Origin: Lutibacter sp.
GTDB taxonomy: Bacteria; Bacteroidota; Bacteroidia; Flavobacteriales; Flavobacteriaceae
Reading direction: 5' to 3'
DNA length: 64,000 bases
Assembly (NCBI GenBank): GCA_030683995.1
Contig: JAUXPH010000030.1
Location: 1-64,000 of the forward strand
In this document: positions 53,626 through 63,411 of the stretch, piece after piece
Layout: the number at the start of each line of letters is the position of its first letter
Position numbering within the stretch: position 1 is the first letter of the stretch
Position numbers and translations under genes: made by a program
Notes under the pieces: model-generated
The model's database searches: none
Seen by the model: only the letters and a program-made list of their open reading frames with translations
Told to the model about the DNA's origin: nothing

Positions 53626-54180
53626 TTATTTATTCACTCTTTTTCCATTTTGTTTCACGAAAGCATCCCAGCCCGTATAACTTTTTTCTGAAGAAGTTTT
53701 TCCGAAATTGTAAAAATGGCAAACCGCAGCGGCCAGGCCGTCTGTGGAATCCAGATTTGTTGGCAACTCCTTAATTTTAAGCAAATTTTGCAACATTTTG
53801 GCCACTTGTTCTTTGCTCGCATTTCCGTTGCCGGTAATGGCCATTTTTATTTTTTTCGGAGAATATTCCGTGATTGGAATTTCTCTGGACAAACCCGCCG
53901 CCATCGCAACGCCTTGTGCGCGTCCCAATTTTAACATCGACTGTACATTTTTTCCGAAAAATGGCGCTTCAATCGCAATTTCGTCGGGATGGTAAGTGTC
54001 AATAAGTTGAATGGTGTGTTCAAAAATAAGTTTGAGTTTTAAATAATGATCATCATATTTTTTGAGCATCAATTCATCCATTCGAACTAATTCCATATTT
54101 TTATTGACAATTTTTATCAAACCAAAACCCATAATCGTGGTTCCAGGATCAATGCCCAATATGATTTTTTCTGTGCTCAA
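53626..54180 (-). CDS. ruvC: Crossover junction endodeoxyribonuclease RuvC
   Basis: Resolves Holliday junctions with RuvAB. 184 residues. The acidic active site is spread over GIDPGTTIMGFG (Asp11), AIEAPFFGKNVQSMLKLGRA (Glu) and NLDSTDGLAAAVCH (two Asp). Standard length for the family. Divergent from the flippase-like gene by 24 bp. Confidence 0.95.
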   Translation of the reverse strand: MSTEKIILGIDPGTTIMGFGLIKIVNKNMELVRMDELMLKKYDDHYLKLKLIFEHTIQLIDTYHPDEIAIEAPFFGKNVQSMLKLGRAQGVAMAAGLSREIPITEYSPKKIKMAITGNGNASKEQVAKMLQNLLKIKELPTNLDSTDGLAAAVCHFYNFGKTSSEKSYTGWDAFVKQNGKRVNK

Positions 54181-54204
54181 TTAGTTGTTTATTTGTAAAA
54201 CCAA

Positions 54205-55167
54205 ATGTACAATAGTTTACACAAATATAAGCGCTTCATTTTATTGCTGATTAAATTGGCGATTGTTATTGGCGCGTTTTATTTTTTATTTCGGCAGTTG
54301 GCAACCCACGAACATTTATCATTTACGCAACTGAAACAACAAATTTCTGTACTTTTTTCAAAAAACGTGTGGCTGCTTTTGCTGTTGCTTTTGTTTACCG
54401 ATGCAAATTGGCTGTTGGAAATATTTAAATGGAAATCATTGGTTTCCAATGAAAAAAAAATCACCTTTTTTGAAGCTTATGAACAGTGTTTTGCTTCTTT
54501 AACCGCTTCGATAATAACGCCAAACAGAATTGGGGAATATGGCGCAAAAGCGCTATATTTTGAAAAGAAACAGCGCAAAAAAGTGATGGTTCTAAATTTG
54601 GTCGGAAATTTAAGTCAGTTAACAGTATCCATTTTTTTCGGAATCTTCGGAATATTTTTTTTGATTTCCAATTTTGAAATTGGCTTGTTTACTTTTGACA
54701 ACTCTAAATTCGTGCTGTTTTTAAGTGTATTATTGTTGTTTTTTATTATTGGCAGCTATTTTGGCATCACAAAAAAAATAACAAAATACACCATCAAAAT
54801 TTTTCATTATTCACAAAAAATACCACTGCAAATTCACTTGAAAACAATTGCTTTTTCCTTGTTGCGATATCTGGTTTTTTCACACCAATTTTACTTTTTA
54901 TTAAGACTTTTTGAAGTGGAAACCGATTATTTTACACTCATAAACCTAATTTTTTGCACGTATTTTTTGGCTTCTGTTATTCCAAGTCTGGCCATTTTCG
55001 ATTGGGCAATTAAAGGCTCTGTTGCAGTAATTATTTTTGGATTTATTGGCGTAAATCCGCTCACAATTGTAACCGTTACCACTTTTATGTGGCTGTTAAA
55101 TTTCGCCATTCCTGCACTATTAGGAAGTATATTTGTGTTGAACTTTAAAATGGTTGCTGAAAAATGA
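54205..55167 (+). CDS. Lysylphosphatidylglycerol synthase TM-region/flippase-like membrane protein
   Basis: 320 residues with seven to eight hydrophobic helices and the family motifs ASIITPNRIGEYGAKALYF and FLASVIPSLAIFDWAIKGS. It belongs to the UPF0104/AglD group, which lacks the synthase domain and is often paired with glycosyltransferases. Its stop overlaps the next gene's start (ATGA), so the two are coupled. Probably handles a lipid-linked sugar or polar lipid. Confidence 0.88.
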   Translation: MYNSLHKYKRFILLLIKLAIVIGAFYFLFRQLATHEHLSFTQLKQQISVLFSKNVWLLLLLLLFTDANWLLEIFKWKSLVSNEKKITFFEAYEQCFASLTASIITPNRIGEYGAKALYFEKKQRKKVMVLNLVGNLSQLTVSIFFGIFGIFFLISNFEIGLFTFDNSKFVLFLSVLLLFFIIGSYFGITKKITKYTIKIFHYSQKIPLQIHLKTIAFSLLRYLVFSHQFYFLLRLFEVETDYFTLINLIFCTYFLASVIPSLAIFDWAIKGSVAVIIFGFIGVNPLTIVTVTTFMWLLNFAIPALLGSIFVLNFKMVAEK

Positions 55168-56291
55168 TTTACATTTTAATTCTTATTTCCATCATTTATT
55201 TGGCGTTAATTATGGCATTTATCATTGGTTTTGAGAAAGTTGAAACGGTAAAAAATAATGATGCTGTTCCAAAAAACAGGTTTTCAATAATAATTCCGTT
55301 CAGAAACGAAGCGCACAATTTACCTGGATTATTGAAATCAATTTCAATCATAAATTATCCATCAGAATTGTTTGAAATTTTACTGGTGAACGATGATTCC
55401 AAGGATAATTTTAATCCGATTATTGAAGAATTTACGAACAGAAATCCGAGCTTAAATTTTCAATTGTTAAAAAATATACGAAAAACAAACTCACCTAAAA
55501 AAGATGCCATCAAAACCGCTATAAATTTATCGAATTTTGAGTGGATTGTCACTACGGATGCCGATAGTGCGGTTCCTGTGAATTGGCTGAAATTGTTCAA
55601 TCAATTTATTGAAGATGAAAATCCGGTTTTTATAAGTGCTCCCGTAAAATTCAGCTTACAAAATTCATTGTTGTCTCATTTTCAAAATTTGAATTTCACC
55701 AGTCTTATGGGAAGTACCTTGGGCGGATTCGGAATTGACAATCCTTTTATGTGCAATGGCGCCAATTTATGTTATCACAAAGAAACTTTTTTTGAACTGA
55801 AAGGTTTTGAAGGAAACACCAATATTGCAAGCGGCGACGATATTTTTCTGATGGAAAAAATGTTCAGAATCTATCCGAACAAAGTGAAATTTTTAAAATC
55901 GAAGGAATCGATTGTGGAAACAAGATCTGAAAATAGTTGGAAACTGTTTATGAATCAACAAATTCGCTGGGCTTCCAAATCGGTTTCTTACACCATTTTT
56001 TTTGCTAAATTTGTTGGAATTATAGTGTTTTTAGAAAGTTTGATGGTGTTAATTTTAGGAATTTTCACCTTGCTATTTCCGCAATTTTGGCTGACTTTTA
56101 TAATTGTTTTTGCCATAAAAATCATGGTTGATTTTATGCTGATTGCACAGACTTCAGTTTTTTTGAAAAGCACAAAATCTTTAAAATATTATTTACCGAT
56201 AAGTTTATTTTATCCCTTTTTCATTGTTTTTACCGGTTTTTTATCAACCTTTAAAAACTACGAATGGAAAGGCCGAAGTTTTAAGAAATAA
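55164..56291 (+). CDS. Glycosyltransferase family 2, membrane-bound
   Basis: 375 residues. An N-terminal helix, then a GT-A domain (SIIIPFRNEAHNLPGLLKSI, TTDADSAVP with the DxD site, ASGDDIFLMEKM and the QQIRWASKS motif), then three C-terminal helices (~285-360). It resembles cellulose-synthase/icaA-type processive enzymes in layout. It probably adds sugar from a nucleotide donor to a lipid or polysaccharide. Coupled with the upstream membrane protein. Confidence 0.9.
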   Translation: MIYILILISIIYLALIMAFIIGFEKVETVKNNDAVPKNRFSIIIPFRNEAHNLPGLLKSISIINYPSELFEILLVNDDSKDNFNPIIEEFTNRNPSLNFQLLKNIRKTNSPKKDAIKTAINLSNFEWIVTTDADSAVPVNWLKLFNQFIEDENPVFISAPVKFSLQNSLLSHFQNLNFTSLMGSTLGGFGIDNPFMCNGANLCYHKETFFELKGFEGNTNIASGDDIFLMEKMFRIYPNKVKFLKSKESIVETRSENSWKLFMNQQIRWASKSVSYTIFFAKFVGIIVFLESLMVLILGIFTLLFPQFWLTFIIVFAIKIMVDFMLIAQTSVFLKSTKSLKYYLPISLFYPFFIVFTGFLSTFKNYEWKGRSFKK

Positions 56292-56321
56292 TTGATTTAA
56301 ACTTAAATCAATCTACTTAAA

Positions 56322-56459
56322 CTAACCTTTTACGCCAAAAAAAGCATTAACAAGGCTATCCAAATTCATCCAAATATAGATGATAACCAACAACAAAATT
56401 GCCAAAGCTATGCCTCGTTTGTAATTTGGTTTTTTACGTTTTTTAAATCTGTGTTCCAT
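56322..56459 (-). CDS. 45-residue single-pass membrane protein
   Basis: A small ORF, ATG at 56459 and TAG at 56322. A basic N-terminus (MEHRFKKRKKPNYKRG) is followed by a hydrophobic helix (IALAILLLVIIYIWMNL) and a short tail (DSLVNAFFGVKG). The topology should be N-in. The strong positive-inside pattern and good length of helix make it a believable gene. Family unknown. Between the glycosyltransferase (convergent) and mnmD. Confidence 0.7.
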   Translation of the reverse strand: MEHRFKKRKKPNYKRGIALAILLLVIIYIWMNLDSLVNAFFGVKG

Positions 56460-56481
56460 TATTTTTGAGAATTACTAGTTT

Positions 56482-56512
56482 AGAAAAGAGAGAAGAGAAT
56501 AGAGAACAAAGA
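56482..56512. repeat. Polypurine repeat, third copy
   Basis: AGAAAAGAGAGAAGAGAATA then GAGAACAAAGA. Intergenic, between the small membrane protein and mnmD. Confidence 0.55.
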
Positions 56513-56550
56513 CTATCAATTTCAACTTTCCAATCTTTAACTTTTAATAT

Positions 56551-57225
56551 TTAATATCTTATATCTAACTTTTTTCCTCTCAACATTTCCCTCTTTCCCG
56601 GTGGTCCAGGCAATTTCTCAACTGAAAAACCGACTGCCAGCATCGCTCTTCTTACGCTTCCTTTCGCGCTGTAAGTCACTAAAACTCCGCCCGATTTTAA
56701 GGCTTTGTGCATTTTTTCAAAGATCTCTTCTGTCCACAATTCAGGCTGAACTCTTGCGCCGAAAGCATCAAAATAAATAAGATCGAACTTGTTTTTGTCG
56801 TCAATTTCGTTAAAAAACTGTTTGCGTTTTGTGAGCGAAAATTCGGGTGAAATTTCCCCTTTTATTTCCCATTCCTGATGGTGCATTTTGTTAAAATCAT
56901 TTGAAAACGCATTCGCATTTAATTGTTCAACATAATTCATTTTCTCAACCTCTTCGGCAGCCAACGGATACGCTTCAACGCCCACATAATCAATTATTAG
57001 TTTCATTTTTGCAGCTTCCAAAAAAGTGATGAAACTATTGAGTCCGGTTCCGAAACCAATTTCCAAAATACTTATTTTCTGTTCAGAAAAAAGCGATAAT
57101 CCATTTTTAATAAAAACGTGCTTTGCCTCTTGAATGGCGCCGTGCTTGGAATGGTATTGTTCATCCCATTCCGTAATATGTATGGTGGTTGAACCATCGG
57201 CGGTTATCATTATTTTTCTTTCCAA
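56551..57225 (-). CDS. mnmD: tRNA mnm5s2U34 methyltransferase MnmD
   Basis: The methyltransferase half of MnmC as a separate protein: it makes 5-methylaminomethyl-2-thiouridine at the tRNA wobble position. 224 residues. The N-terminus ITADGSTTIHITEWDEQYHS, the SAM motif ISILEIGFGTGLNSFI and YFDAFGARVQPELWT fit the family. TTG at 57225 gives MERKIMITADGS, close to relatives; ATG at 57210 is the alternative. Divergent from ilvE across 276 bp of AT-rich DNA in which a minus-strand TAAATTTG box (57298-57291) lies. Confidence 0.9.
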   Translation of the reverse strand: MERKIMITADGSTTIHITEWDEQYHSKHGAIQEAKHVFIKNGLSLFSEQKISILEIGFGTGLNSFITFLEAAKMKLIIDYVGVEAYPLAAEEVEKMNYVEQLNANAFSNDFNKMHHQEWEIKGEISPEFSLTKRKQFFNEIDDKNKFDLIYFDAFGARVQPELWTEEIFEKMHKALKSGGVLVTYSAKGSVRRAMLAVGFSVEKLPGPPGKREMLRGKKLDIRY

Positions 57226-57471
57226 AATTTTTAAAATTAAAAATACGTTTCCTATCTTCAGAAAATTGACTTTAACAGTTTGTTTTTCAGCAAATTTACA
57301 TCATTTTAGACCGTGTCATTTTTATAATAAAATAACACAAATCACCTTAAATATGTCAATAATGCAATTTTATTTTATCCATATTGCTCATATCAATATT
57401 TTAGCTCAAATATATTAAAAATAAGACAGTAACCTTCAGGAAAATTAAAACTGTGAATTAAAAAATTATAG

Positions 57472-57479
57472 TAAATTTG
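57472..57479 (+). promoter_or_regulatory. -7 box upstream of ilvE
   Basis: TAAATTTG, 22 nt before the ilvE ATG. No exact TTG at the usual -33 distance (a TGTG is near). Confidence 0.4.
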
Positions 57480-57501
57480 CGTAACTAAATATAGATTAAC
57501 A

Positions 57502-58554
57502 ATGGCTTTACTTATTGAAAAAACAACAAAATCGAAAATTTCAGAAGTCGATTTTAACAATTTAACGTTTGGAAAAATTTTTACCGACCATATGTTTGAA
57601 TGTGATTATGAAAATGGAAAATGGCAAACGCCTCAAATTGTGCCTTATCACCCTTTAACCTTGGATCCTTCTGCAAAAGTTTTTCATTACGGACAAGCCG
57701 TTTTTGAAGGAATGAAAGCGTATAAAGATGATAATGATGATGTTTGGTTGTTTAGACCTGATCAAAATCAGGAAAGAATCAACAAATCCGCAGAAAGGTT
57801 GGATATGCCTGCTTTTCCAAAAAATTTGTTTTTTGAAGGATTGAATGAATTGTTGAAATTGGATAAAGATTGGGTAAGAAAAGGCGCAGATAGCGCACTT
57901 TATATCAGACCTTTTATTATTGCAACTGAGCTTTGCGTTTCGGCATCGACTTCTAACCAATATAAATTTATGATTATTTGTTCGCCTGTTCAATCATATT
58001 ATTCAGGTGAAGTAAAAGTGGTTTTTGCCGATAAATACAGCCGATCTGCAAATGGCGGCGTTGGTGCAGCAAAAGCAGCAGGAAACTATGCAGGATCTTT
58101 TTATCCAACCAAATTGGCAAATCAGCAAGGTTTTCAACAAGTGGTTTGGACAGATTCATGCACGCATGAATTGTTGGAAGAAGCCGGCGTGATGAATGTT
58201 TTTTTTAGGGTAAATGACACTTTGTTGACTGCCCCAGTGAGCGACAGAATTTTAGATGGCGTTACACGAAAAAGCATCATTCAATTTTGTGAAGACAAAG
58301 GAATTAAAACTGAAGTTAGGCCTGTAAAAGTCGCTGAAATTGTGGAAGCAGCCCGCAAAGGAGAATTACTGGAAATGTTTGGCGCAGGAACAGCAGCGGT
58401 AGTAAGCGTTATCAACGCTTTTTCAAACAAAGGAGAAAATTTTGAACTGCCAAAAGTGGAAAACAGTTTTGCAGCTATCATCAAAAAAGGAATTACAGAT
58501 ATCCAACGCAAAAAAGCGGAGGATAAATTTAACTGGACCTATAAAGTAAAATAA
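57502..58554 (+). CDS. ilvE: Branched-chain amino acid aminotransferase
   Basis: A cytoplasmic class IV PLP aminotransferase of 350 residues for leucine, isoleucine and valine. It has HYGQAVFEGMKAYK, GADSALYIRPFI, AKAAGNYAGSF and CTHELLEEAGVMNVFF motifs. No biosynthetic neighbours; a terminator separates it from nadA. Confidence 0.94.
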   Translation: MALLIEKTTKSKISEVDFNNLTFGKIFTDHMFECDYENGKWQTPQIVPYHPLTLDPSAKVFHYGQAVFEGMKAYKDDNDDVWLFRPDQNQERINKSAERLDMPAFPKNLFFEGLNELLKLDKDWVRKGADSALYIRPFIIATELCVSASTSNQYKFMIICSPVQSYYSGEVKVVFADKYSRSANGGVGAAKAAGNYAGSFYPTKLANQQGFQQVVWTDSCTHELLEEAGVMNVFFRVNDTLLTAPVSDRILDGVTRKSIIQFCEDKGIKTEVRPVKVAEIVEAARKGELLEMFGAGTAAVVSVINAFSNKGENFELPKVENSFAAIIKKGITDIQRKKAEDKFNWTYKVK

Positions 58555-58608
58555 ATCCAATTTGGACAGCTTTGCCAAAAAGCATACTTTTATTGCATGG
58601 AAATTATA

Positions 58609-58637
58609 AAACAATCGGATTTATCATCCGATTGTTT
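58609..58637 (+). terminator. Terminator between ilvE and nadA
   Basis: A perfect 12-bp stem AAACAATCGGAT (58609-58620) with ATCCGATTGTTT (58626-58637), a 5-nt loop. No long T tail but the stem ends in TTT. Confidence 0.7.
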
Positions 58638-58677
58638 GGCATATTATTTGGTCTTAATCCAGCAAAAAAAATAAAAT

Positions 58678-59670
58678 ATGACTACGTTAGAACAAGCCAA
58701 AAATGAGCTTCAGGAAAAAGGGTTTTTAGACATTAAAACTCCAGGCATTGATTACGTAAAGGAAATAAATCGTCTTAGAAAAGAAAAAAACGCTGTTATT
58801 TTGGCGCATTATTACCAAGAAGATGCCATACAGGATATTGCCGATTTTGTGGGCGACAGTTTGGCATTGGCGCAACAAGCCGCTAAAACCAGCGCTGATA
58901 TTATTGTGTTTGCCGGCGTGCATTTTATGGCAGAGACCGCAAAAATTTTAAATCCGTCCAAAAAAGTTTTATTGCCCGATTTAAAAGCAGGCTGTTCATT
59001 GGCCGACTCTTGTCCGCCCGACGATTTTGCCTCTTTCAAAAAATTGCATCCAAATCATTTGGTGGTTTCTTACGTAAACACTTCGGCAGAAATAAAATCG
59101 ATGACCGATATTGTTTGCACTTCATCAAACGCCGAAAAAATCATCAATTCCATACCAAAAGACCAACCGATAATTTTTGCGCCAGACAGGAATTTAGGCG
59201 CCTGGCTGATTAAAAAAACGGGGCGGGATATGTTGCTTTGGGATGGCGCTTGTATGGTTCACGAAGCTTTTTCGATAGATAAAATATTAAAATTGTACGC
59301 TGAAAATCCGGGTGCCGAAATTATTGCGCATCCTGAATCCAAAGAGCATTTACTGAAAGTTGCCAAATATGTTGGCTCAACATCAGGATTGTTAAATTAC
59401 GTAAAAACCAGCAAGGCGAAAACATTTATTGTGGCAACCGAAGTGGGTATTTTGCATAAAATGCGACAAGAATCGCCCGATAAAATTTTAATTCCTGCGC
59501 CTGTTGATGATGACAATTGCAATTGCAGCGAGTGTTTTTATATGAAAATGAACACGATGCAAAAATTGTATTTATGCTTAAAACACGAATTGCCTGAAGT
59601 TACTGTAGAAGCAGCATTAAGCAAAAAAGCATTGGTTTCTATTGAACGTATGCTTGAACTTTCAAAATAA
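58678..59670 (+). CDS. nadA: Quinolinate synthase A
   Basis: Condenses iminoaspartate with dihydroxyacetone phosphate to quinolinate, first committed step to NAD. 330 residues. The [4Fe-4S] cluster cysteines are in [18 protein letters not shown] and [10 protein letters not shown]. The [19 protein letters not shown] motif binds substrate. It leads an operon with nadB, 12 bp downstream. Confidence 0.95.
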   Translation: MTTLEQAKNELQEKGFLDIKTPGIDYVKEINRLRKEKNAVILAHYYQEDAIQDIADFVGDSLALAQQAAKTSADIIVFAGVHFMAETAKILNPSKKVLLPDLKAGCSLADSCPPDDFASFKKLHPNHLVVSYVNTSAEIKSMTDIVCTSSNAEKIINSIPKDQPIIFAPDRNLGAWLIKKTGRDMLLWDGACMVHEAFSIDKILKLYAENPGAEIIAHPESKEHLLKVAKYVGSTSGLLNYVKTSKAKTFIVATEVGILHKMRQESPDKILIPAPVDDDNCNCSECFYMKMNTMQKLYLCLKHELPEVTVEAALSKKALVSIERMLELSK

Positions 59671-59682
59671 CAAACGAATCAA

Positions 59683-61278
59683 ATGAATGCTGAAAAAAAA
59701 TCATACAACTCCGATTTTCTAATCATAGGTTCGGGAATCGCCGGGTTGAGTTTTGCTTTAAAAGTGGCAAATCACTTTAAAGATGCAACCGTTACCATTA
59801 TCACGAAAAGCGAAAAGAGCGAAAGCAATACCAAATATGCCCAAGGCGGAATTGCCACCGTTTGGAATGAAGCCGTTGATTCTTTTGAACAACATATTGA
59901 AGACACTTTAATTGCCGGCGACGGATTGTGTGATGAAGAAGTGGTAAGAATGGTAGTTGAGGATGCTCCTGCCCGACTCAGGGAATTGATGGAATGGGGT
60001 GCTAACTTCGATAAAACATCAAAAGGGAATTTTTCTTTGGGAAGAGAAGGCGGACATTCACAAGACCGGATTTTACACCACGAAGACCTCACAGGCGCCG
60101 AAATTGAAAGAGCGCTTATTGCACAAGTTGACGCGACTGAAAATATTCAATTTTTGACACACCATTTCGCGATCGATTTGATTACAGAACACCAAGTTAA
60201 AAAAAGACAAACCTCTGTTTCAGAAAAAATCACTTGTTATGGCGCTTATGTGCTGGATGAAAAAGAAAATGTAGTGAATACATTTGGGGCAAAAGTGACG
60301 ATGCTGGCTTCAGGCGGAAGCGGACAGGTTTATTTTTCCACCACAAATCCGGAAGTAGCCACCGGCGACGGGGTTGCGATGGCTTACAGGGCGATGGCAG
60401 AAGTTTCTGAGGTTGAGTTTATCCAGTTTCATCCAACTGCTTTATACAATCCGGGCGAATACCCGGCTTTTTTAATTTCAGAAGCTGTGCGCGGCGCCGG
60501 CGCAATTTTAAGAGATTATTATGGCAACCGCTTTATGCATAAATATGATGAACGTGAAGAATTGGCTTCGCGGGATATTGTGGCAAGAGCCATTGACCAC
60601 GAACTTAAAATAAGCGGAATGCCTAATGTTTATTTAGACTGCACCCATTTGGAATATGAAACTTTTTTAAAGCATTTTCCTAACATCACCGAAAAATGTT
60701 TGACGTTGGGCATTGATGTCCGGAAGGATTTTATTCCTGTATCACCAGCCGCACATTATATTTGCGGTGGCGTAAATGTGAATAAAAAAGGAAAAACCTC
60801 CATTAAAAATTTATATGGTGCCGGCGAAGCTACAAGAACCGGACTTCATGGCGCAAACAGATTGGCTTCAAACTCTTTGTTGGAAGGCATTGTTTTTGCC
60901 CACAAGGCTTTTGAAAATTTGACCCTTCGATTTGATAAAATTAAAGCACCCAAAAATATTCCTGATTGGAATGACAGCGGCGTGGTAAAAAACATGGAGA
61001 AAATTTTAATTACGCACGACAGGAATGAAGTGAAAACCATTATGAGCAATTATGTGGGAATTGTTCGTTCCAATGAACGTTTGTTGCGTGCAGAAAGAAA
61101 ACTTCACGTATTGTTTGAAGATAACAAACGTTTATATGACCATTCTGAACTTTCTGTAGATTTGTGTGAACTGAGAAACTTAATTACCACCGCGTTTTTA
61201 ATCACGCGATTTTCTAAAGAAAGAAAAGAAAACAAGGGCGGATTTTACAATGTTGATTTAATAAAAAAGGAGCTTTAA
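59683..61278 (+). CDS. nadB: L-aspartate oxidase
   Basis: An FAD enzyme of 531 residues that turns L-aspartate into iminoaspartate for NadA. It shows the FAD motif LIIGSGIAGLSFAL, TKYAQGGIATVW, QFHPTALYNPG, SEAVRGAGAILRDYYGN (with the active-site Arg) and ASNSLLEGIVFA, all succinate-dehydrogenase-family motifs, and the C-terminal helical domain. Its stop is inside a terminator hairpin. Confidence 0.95.
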   Translation: MNAEKKSYNSDFLIIGSGIAGLSFALKVANHFKDATVTIITKSEKSESNTKYAQGGIATVWNEAVDSFEQHIEDTLIAGDGLCDEEVVRMVVEDAPARLRELMEWGANFDKTSKGNFSLGREGGHSQDRILHHEDLTGAEIERALIAQVDATENIQFLTHHFAIDLITEHQVKKRQTSVSEKITCYGAYVLDEKENVVNTFGAKVTMLASGGSGQVYFSTTNPEVATGDGVAMAYRAMAEVSEVEFIQFHPTALYNPGEYPAFLISEAVRGAGAILRDYYGNRFMHKYDEREELASRDIVARAIDHELKISGMPNVYLDCTHLEYETFLKHFPNITEKCLTLGIDVRKDFIPVSPAAHYICGGVNVNKKGKTSIKNLYGAGEATRTGLHGANRLASNSLLEGIVFAHKAFENLTLRFDKIKAPKNIPDWNDSGVVKNMEKILITHDRNEVKTIMSNYVGIVRSNERLLRAERKLHVLFEDNKRLYDHSELSVDLCELRNLITTAFLITRFSKERKENKGGFYNVDLIKKEL

Positions 61279-61291
61279 AAGCTCCTTTTTT
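61263..61291. terminator. Bidirectional terminator shared by nadB and the M13 peptidase
   Basis: AAAAAAGGAGC (61264-61274) and GCTCCTTTTTT (61281-61291) with a TTTAAA loop region. The nadB stop codon lies in the hairpin. The convergent peptidase stop is 12 bp away. Confidence 0.85.
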
Positions 61292-61302
61292 ATTGTTTAA
61301 CG

Positions 61303-63399
61303 TTACCAAATTTTAACCCGGTCTTCCGGTTTCAAAAACATGTTGTCTTTTGGTTTGATATTAAATGCGTCATAAAATGCATCAACATTTTGCAGTGGCA
61401 TAAAAGCCCTATACATTCCCGGTGCATGCGGATCGGTTTTTATTAAATTACGCAAAGCATCCTCACGCATTTTTGTGCGCCAAACGGTTGCCCAAGATAT
61501 AAAAAATCGTTGCTCTGCGGTAAATCCGTCAATTTTTCCAGGCTTGCCGTTTGTTTTATAAAATAATTCCAATCCTTCCAAAGCGGCATTCACGCCACCT
61601 AAATCGCCAATGTTCTCCCCTAAATTAAATTTACCGTTTAAGTACACTCCCGGCAATGCTTCCTTTACGCTATATTGATCTGCCAATTTAGTTCCCAGCA
61701 CGGTGAATTTTTCCAAATCTTCCGCAGTCCACCAATCCACTAAATTACCGTCACCATCAAATCTAGAGCCTGAATCATCAAAACTATGAGAAATTTCATG
61801 TCCGATTACAGCGCCTATTCCGCCATAATTAACAGCTTCATCGGCCAAATAATTGTAAAAAGGCGGTTGTAAAATCGCTGCCGGAAATACAATTTCATTG
61901 TTTGTTGCGTTAAAATAAGCATTCACTGTTTGAGGTGACATTCCCCATTCTGTTCTGTCGACTGGGCTTCCCAATTTTGCAATATTTTTATCGAAATTCC
62001 ATTTTCTGGCATTCATTGAATTTTGGAAATAGGAACCGCCGTCATTAACGCCAACAACCACCAATGCCGAATAATCTTTCCATTGATCGGGATAAGCGAT
62101 TTTAACGGTTAATTTATGCAATTTTTCTATGGCTTTTTGTTTTGTGTCATCACTCATCCAAGGTAATTTTTGGATTCTTATTTCATAACCTGCCATCACA
62201 TTTTTTATCATTTCCATGGCTTTGGCTTTGGCTTCCGGCGGAAATTTTTTATCTACGTACAATTTTCCCAACGCTTCACCAATAACGCCATTTATAGAAC
62301 CTAAAGCTCTTTCATTGCGAGGAAGCTGTTTTAAAGCTCCTGTTAATTCCTTGCTGTAAAACTCCCAATTTGCGACTTCAATTTCATCGCTTAACATATT
62401 TGCGGCACCATCTATTGCCGTCCATTTTAAATACAATTTAATATCGTCAACAGAACTTGCTTTGATGATGGAATCCATTTTAGCCATATATTTTGGCTCT
62501 CTAACCACAACGGTATCTATTTTAGCTACGCCAATGCCCGTAAAATAAGCATTCCAATGAATTGTTGAAGTAAGTGTCGCTAATTCGTCGATACTTTTTG
62601 GATTGTACGATTTTCTGCGGTCTCTTGATTCTTCCTTGGTCATTCTTGGCTTTGCCAAATTGTATTCATAATTAAAAATACGTTGTGCATTTTTGCTTGC
62701 AATTTCTTTGGAATCCCCATAAAATTGCAGCATTTTGGCAATATGCGCAATGTATTTTTCTCTTTTCAATTTGGTGTTGTCATCCTGATCCACATAATAA
62801 TCGCGTGACAAACCCAATCTTGCCGGCGAAACATAGCCCACATACCTATTGCTGTTTTTTAAATCGTTGGAAATAAAAAAATTATAAAACCCCAATCCGC
62901 CATAAGGAGCGCTTTCTACTAAAAGTCGATTCAAGTCTTCCAAATTATTTACGGCATCAATTTTAGCCAAAAATGGAAGCACAGGATTAATGCCTTGGCT
63001 GTTTCTAGAAACGGTATCCATAATGGATTCATAATAATTCACCGCTTTTTCCTGATCGGACATTGCCTTTAAATTTCCTTGTGCATCTTTTAATTTAGGG
63101 GCGTTTTTTTGCGCAATCGCTTCATTTAAAATTTCCAGAACATCGGCATCTGTTTTTTTTCTGAGCTCGTTGAAACTTCCCCAAGAAGTTCTGTCGGCCG
63201 GAATTTCAGCTTTATCCAACCACGCCCCATTCACATATCTAAAAAAATCATTCGATGGTTTTGTTTTGGGATCCATATTCTGGACATTGATTCCCGGTGT
63301 ATTTTTTTTGGTTTTCATGTTTTGTGCTTCACTTTGGTGCGTTATCGCAAACGCTAAAAGCATTAAGCTTATCCATTTAAAATTTGTGTTACTTTTCAT
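61303..63399 (-). CDS. M13 family metallopeptidase (neprilysin/PepO-like)
   Basis: 698 residues, exported: a signal peptide (WISLMLLAFAITHQSEA). The zinc site is GAVIGHEISHSFD (HExxH) with the third ligand in ENIGDLGGVNAAL; the substrate-binding NAYF motif lies just upstream. The N-terminal domain starts DPKTKPSNDFFRYVNGAWLD. It cleaves peptides in the periplasm and completes the window's set of exported peptidases. It overlaps nothing; the MazG-like gene is 12 bp upstream, on the same strand. Confidence 0.93.
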   Translation of the reverse strand: MKSNTNFKWISLMLLAFAITHQSEAQNMKTKKNTPGINVQNMDPKTKPSNDFFRYVNGAWLDKAEIPADRTSWGSFNELRKKTDADVLEILNEAIAQKNAPKLKDAQGNLKAMSDQEKAVNYYESIMDTVSRNSQGINPVLPFLAKIDAVNNLEDLNRLLVESAPYGGLGFYNFFISNDLKNSNRYVGYVSPARLGLSRDYYVDQDDNTKLKREKYIAHIAKMLQFYGDSKEIASKNAQRIFNYEYNLAKPRMTKEESRDRRKSYNPKSIDELATLTSTIHWNAYFTGIGVAKIDTVVVREPKYMAKMDSIIKASSVDDIKLYLKWTAIDGAANMLSDEIEVANWEFYSKELTGALKQLPRNERALGSINGVIGEALGKLYVDKKFPPEAKAKAMEMIKNVMAGYEIRIQKLPWMSDDTKQKAIEKLHKLTVKIAYPDQWKDYSALVVVGVNDGGSYFQNSMNARKWNFDKNIAKLGSPVDRTEWGMSPQTVNAYFNATNNEIVFPAAILQPPFYNYLADEAVNYGGIGAVIGHEISHSFDDSGSRFDGDGNLVDWWTAEDLEKFTVLGTKLADQYSVKEALPGVYLNGKFNLGENIGDLGGVNAALEGLELFYKTNGKPGKIDGFTAEQRFFISWATVWRTKMREDALRNLIKTDPHAPGMYRAFMPLQNVDAFYDAFNIKPKDNMFLKPEDRVKIW

Positions 63400-63411
63400 T
63401 ATTTTAGGATT

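Noticed and set aside
57134-57418. A 94-residue plus-strand ORF upstream of ilvE
   Set aside because: It starts inside mnmD in antisense and continues through AT-rich intergenic DNA; composition is not protein-like.
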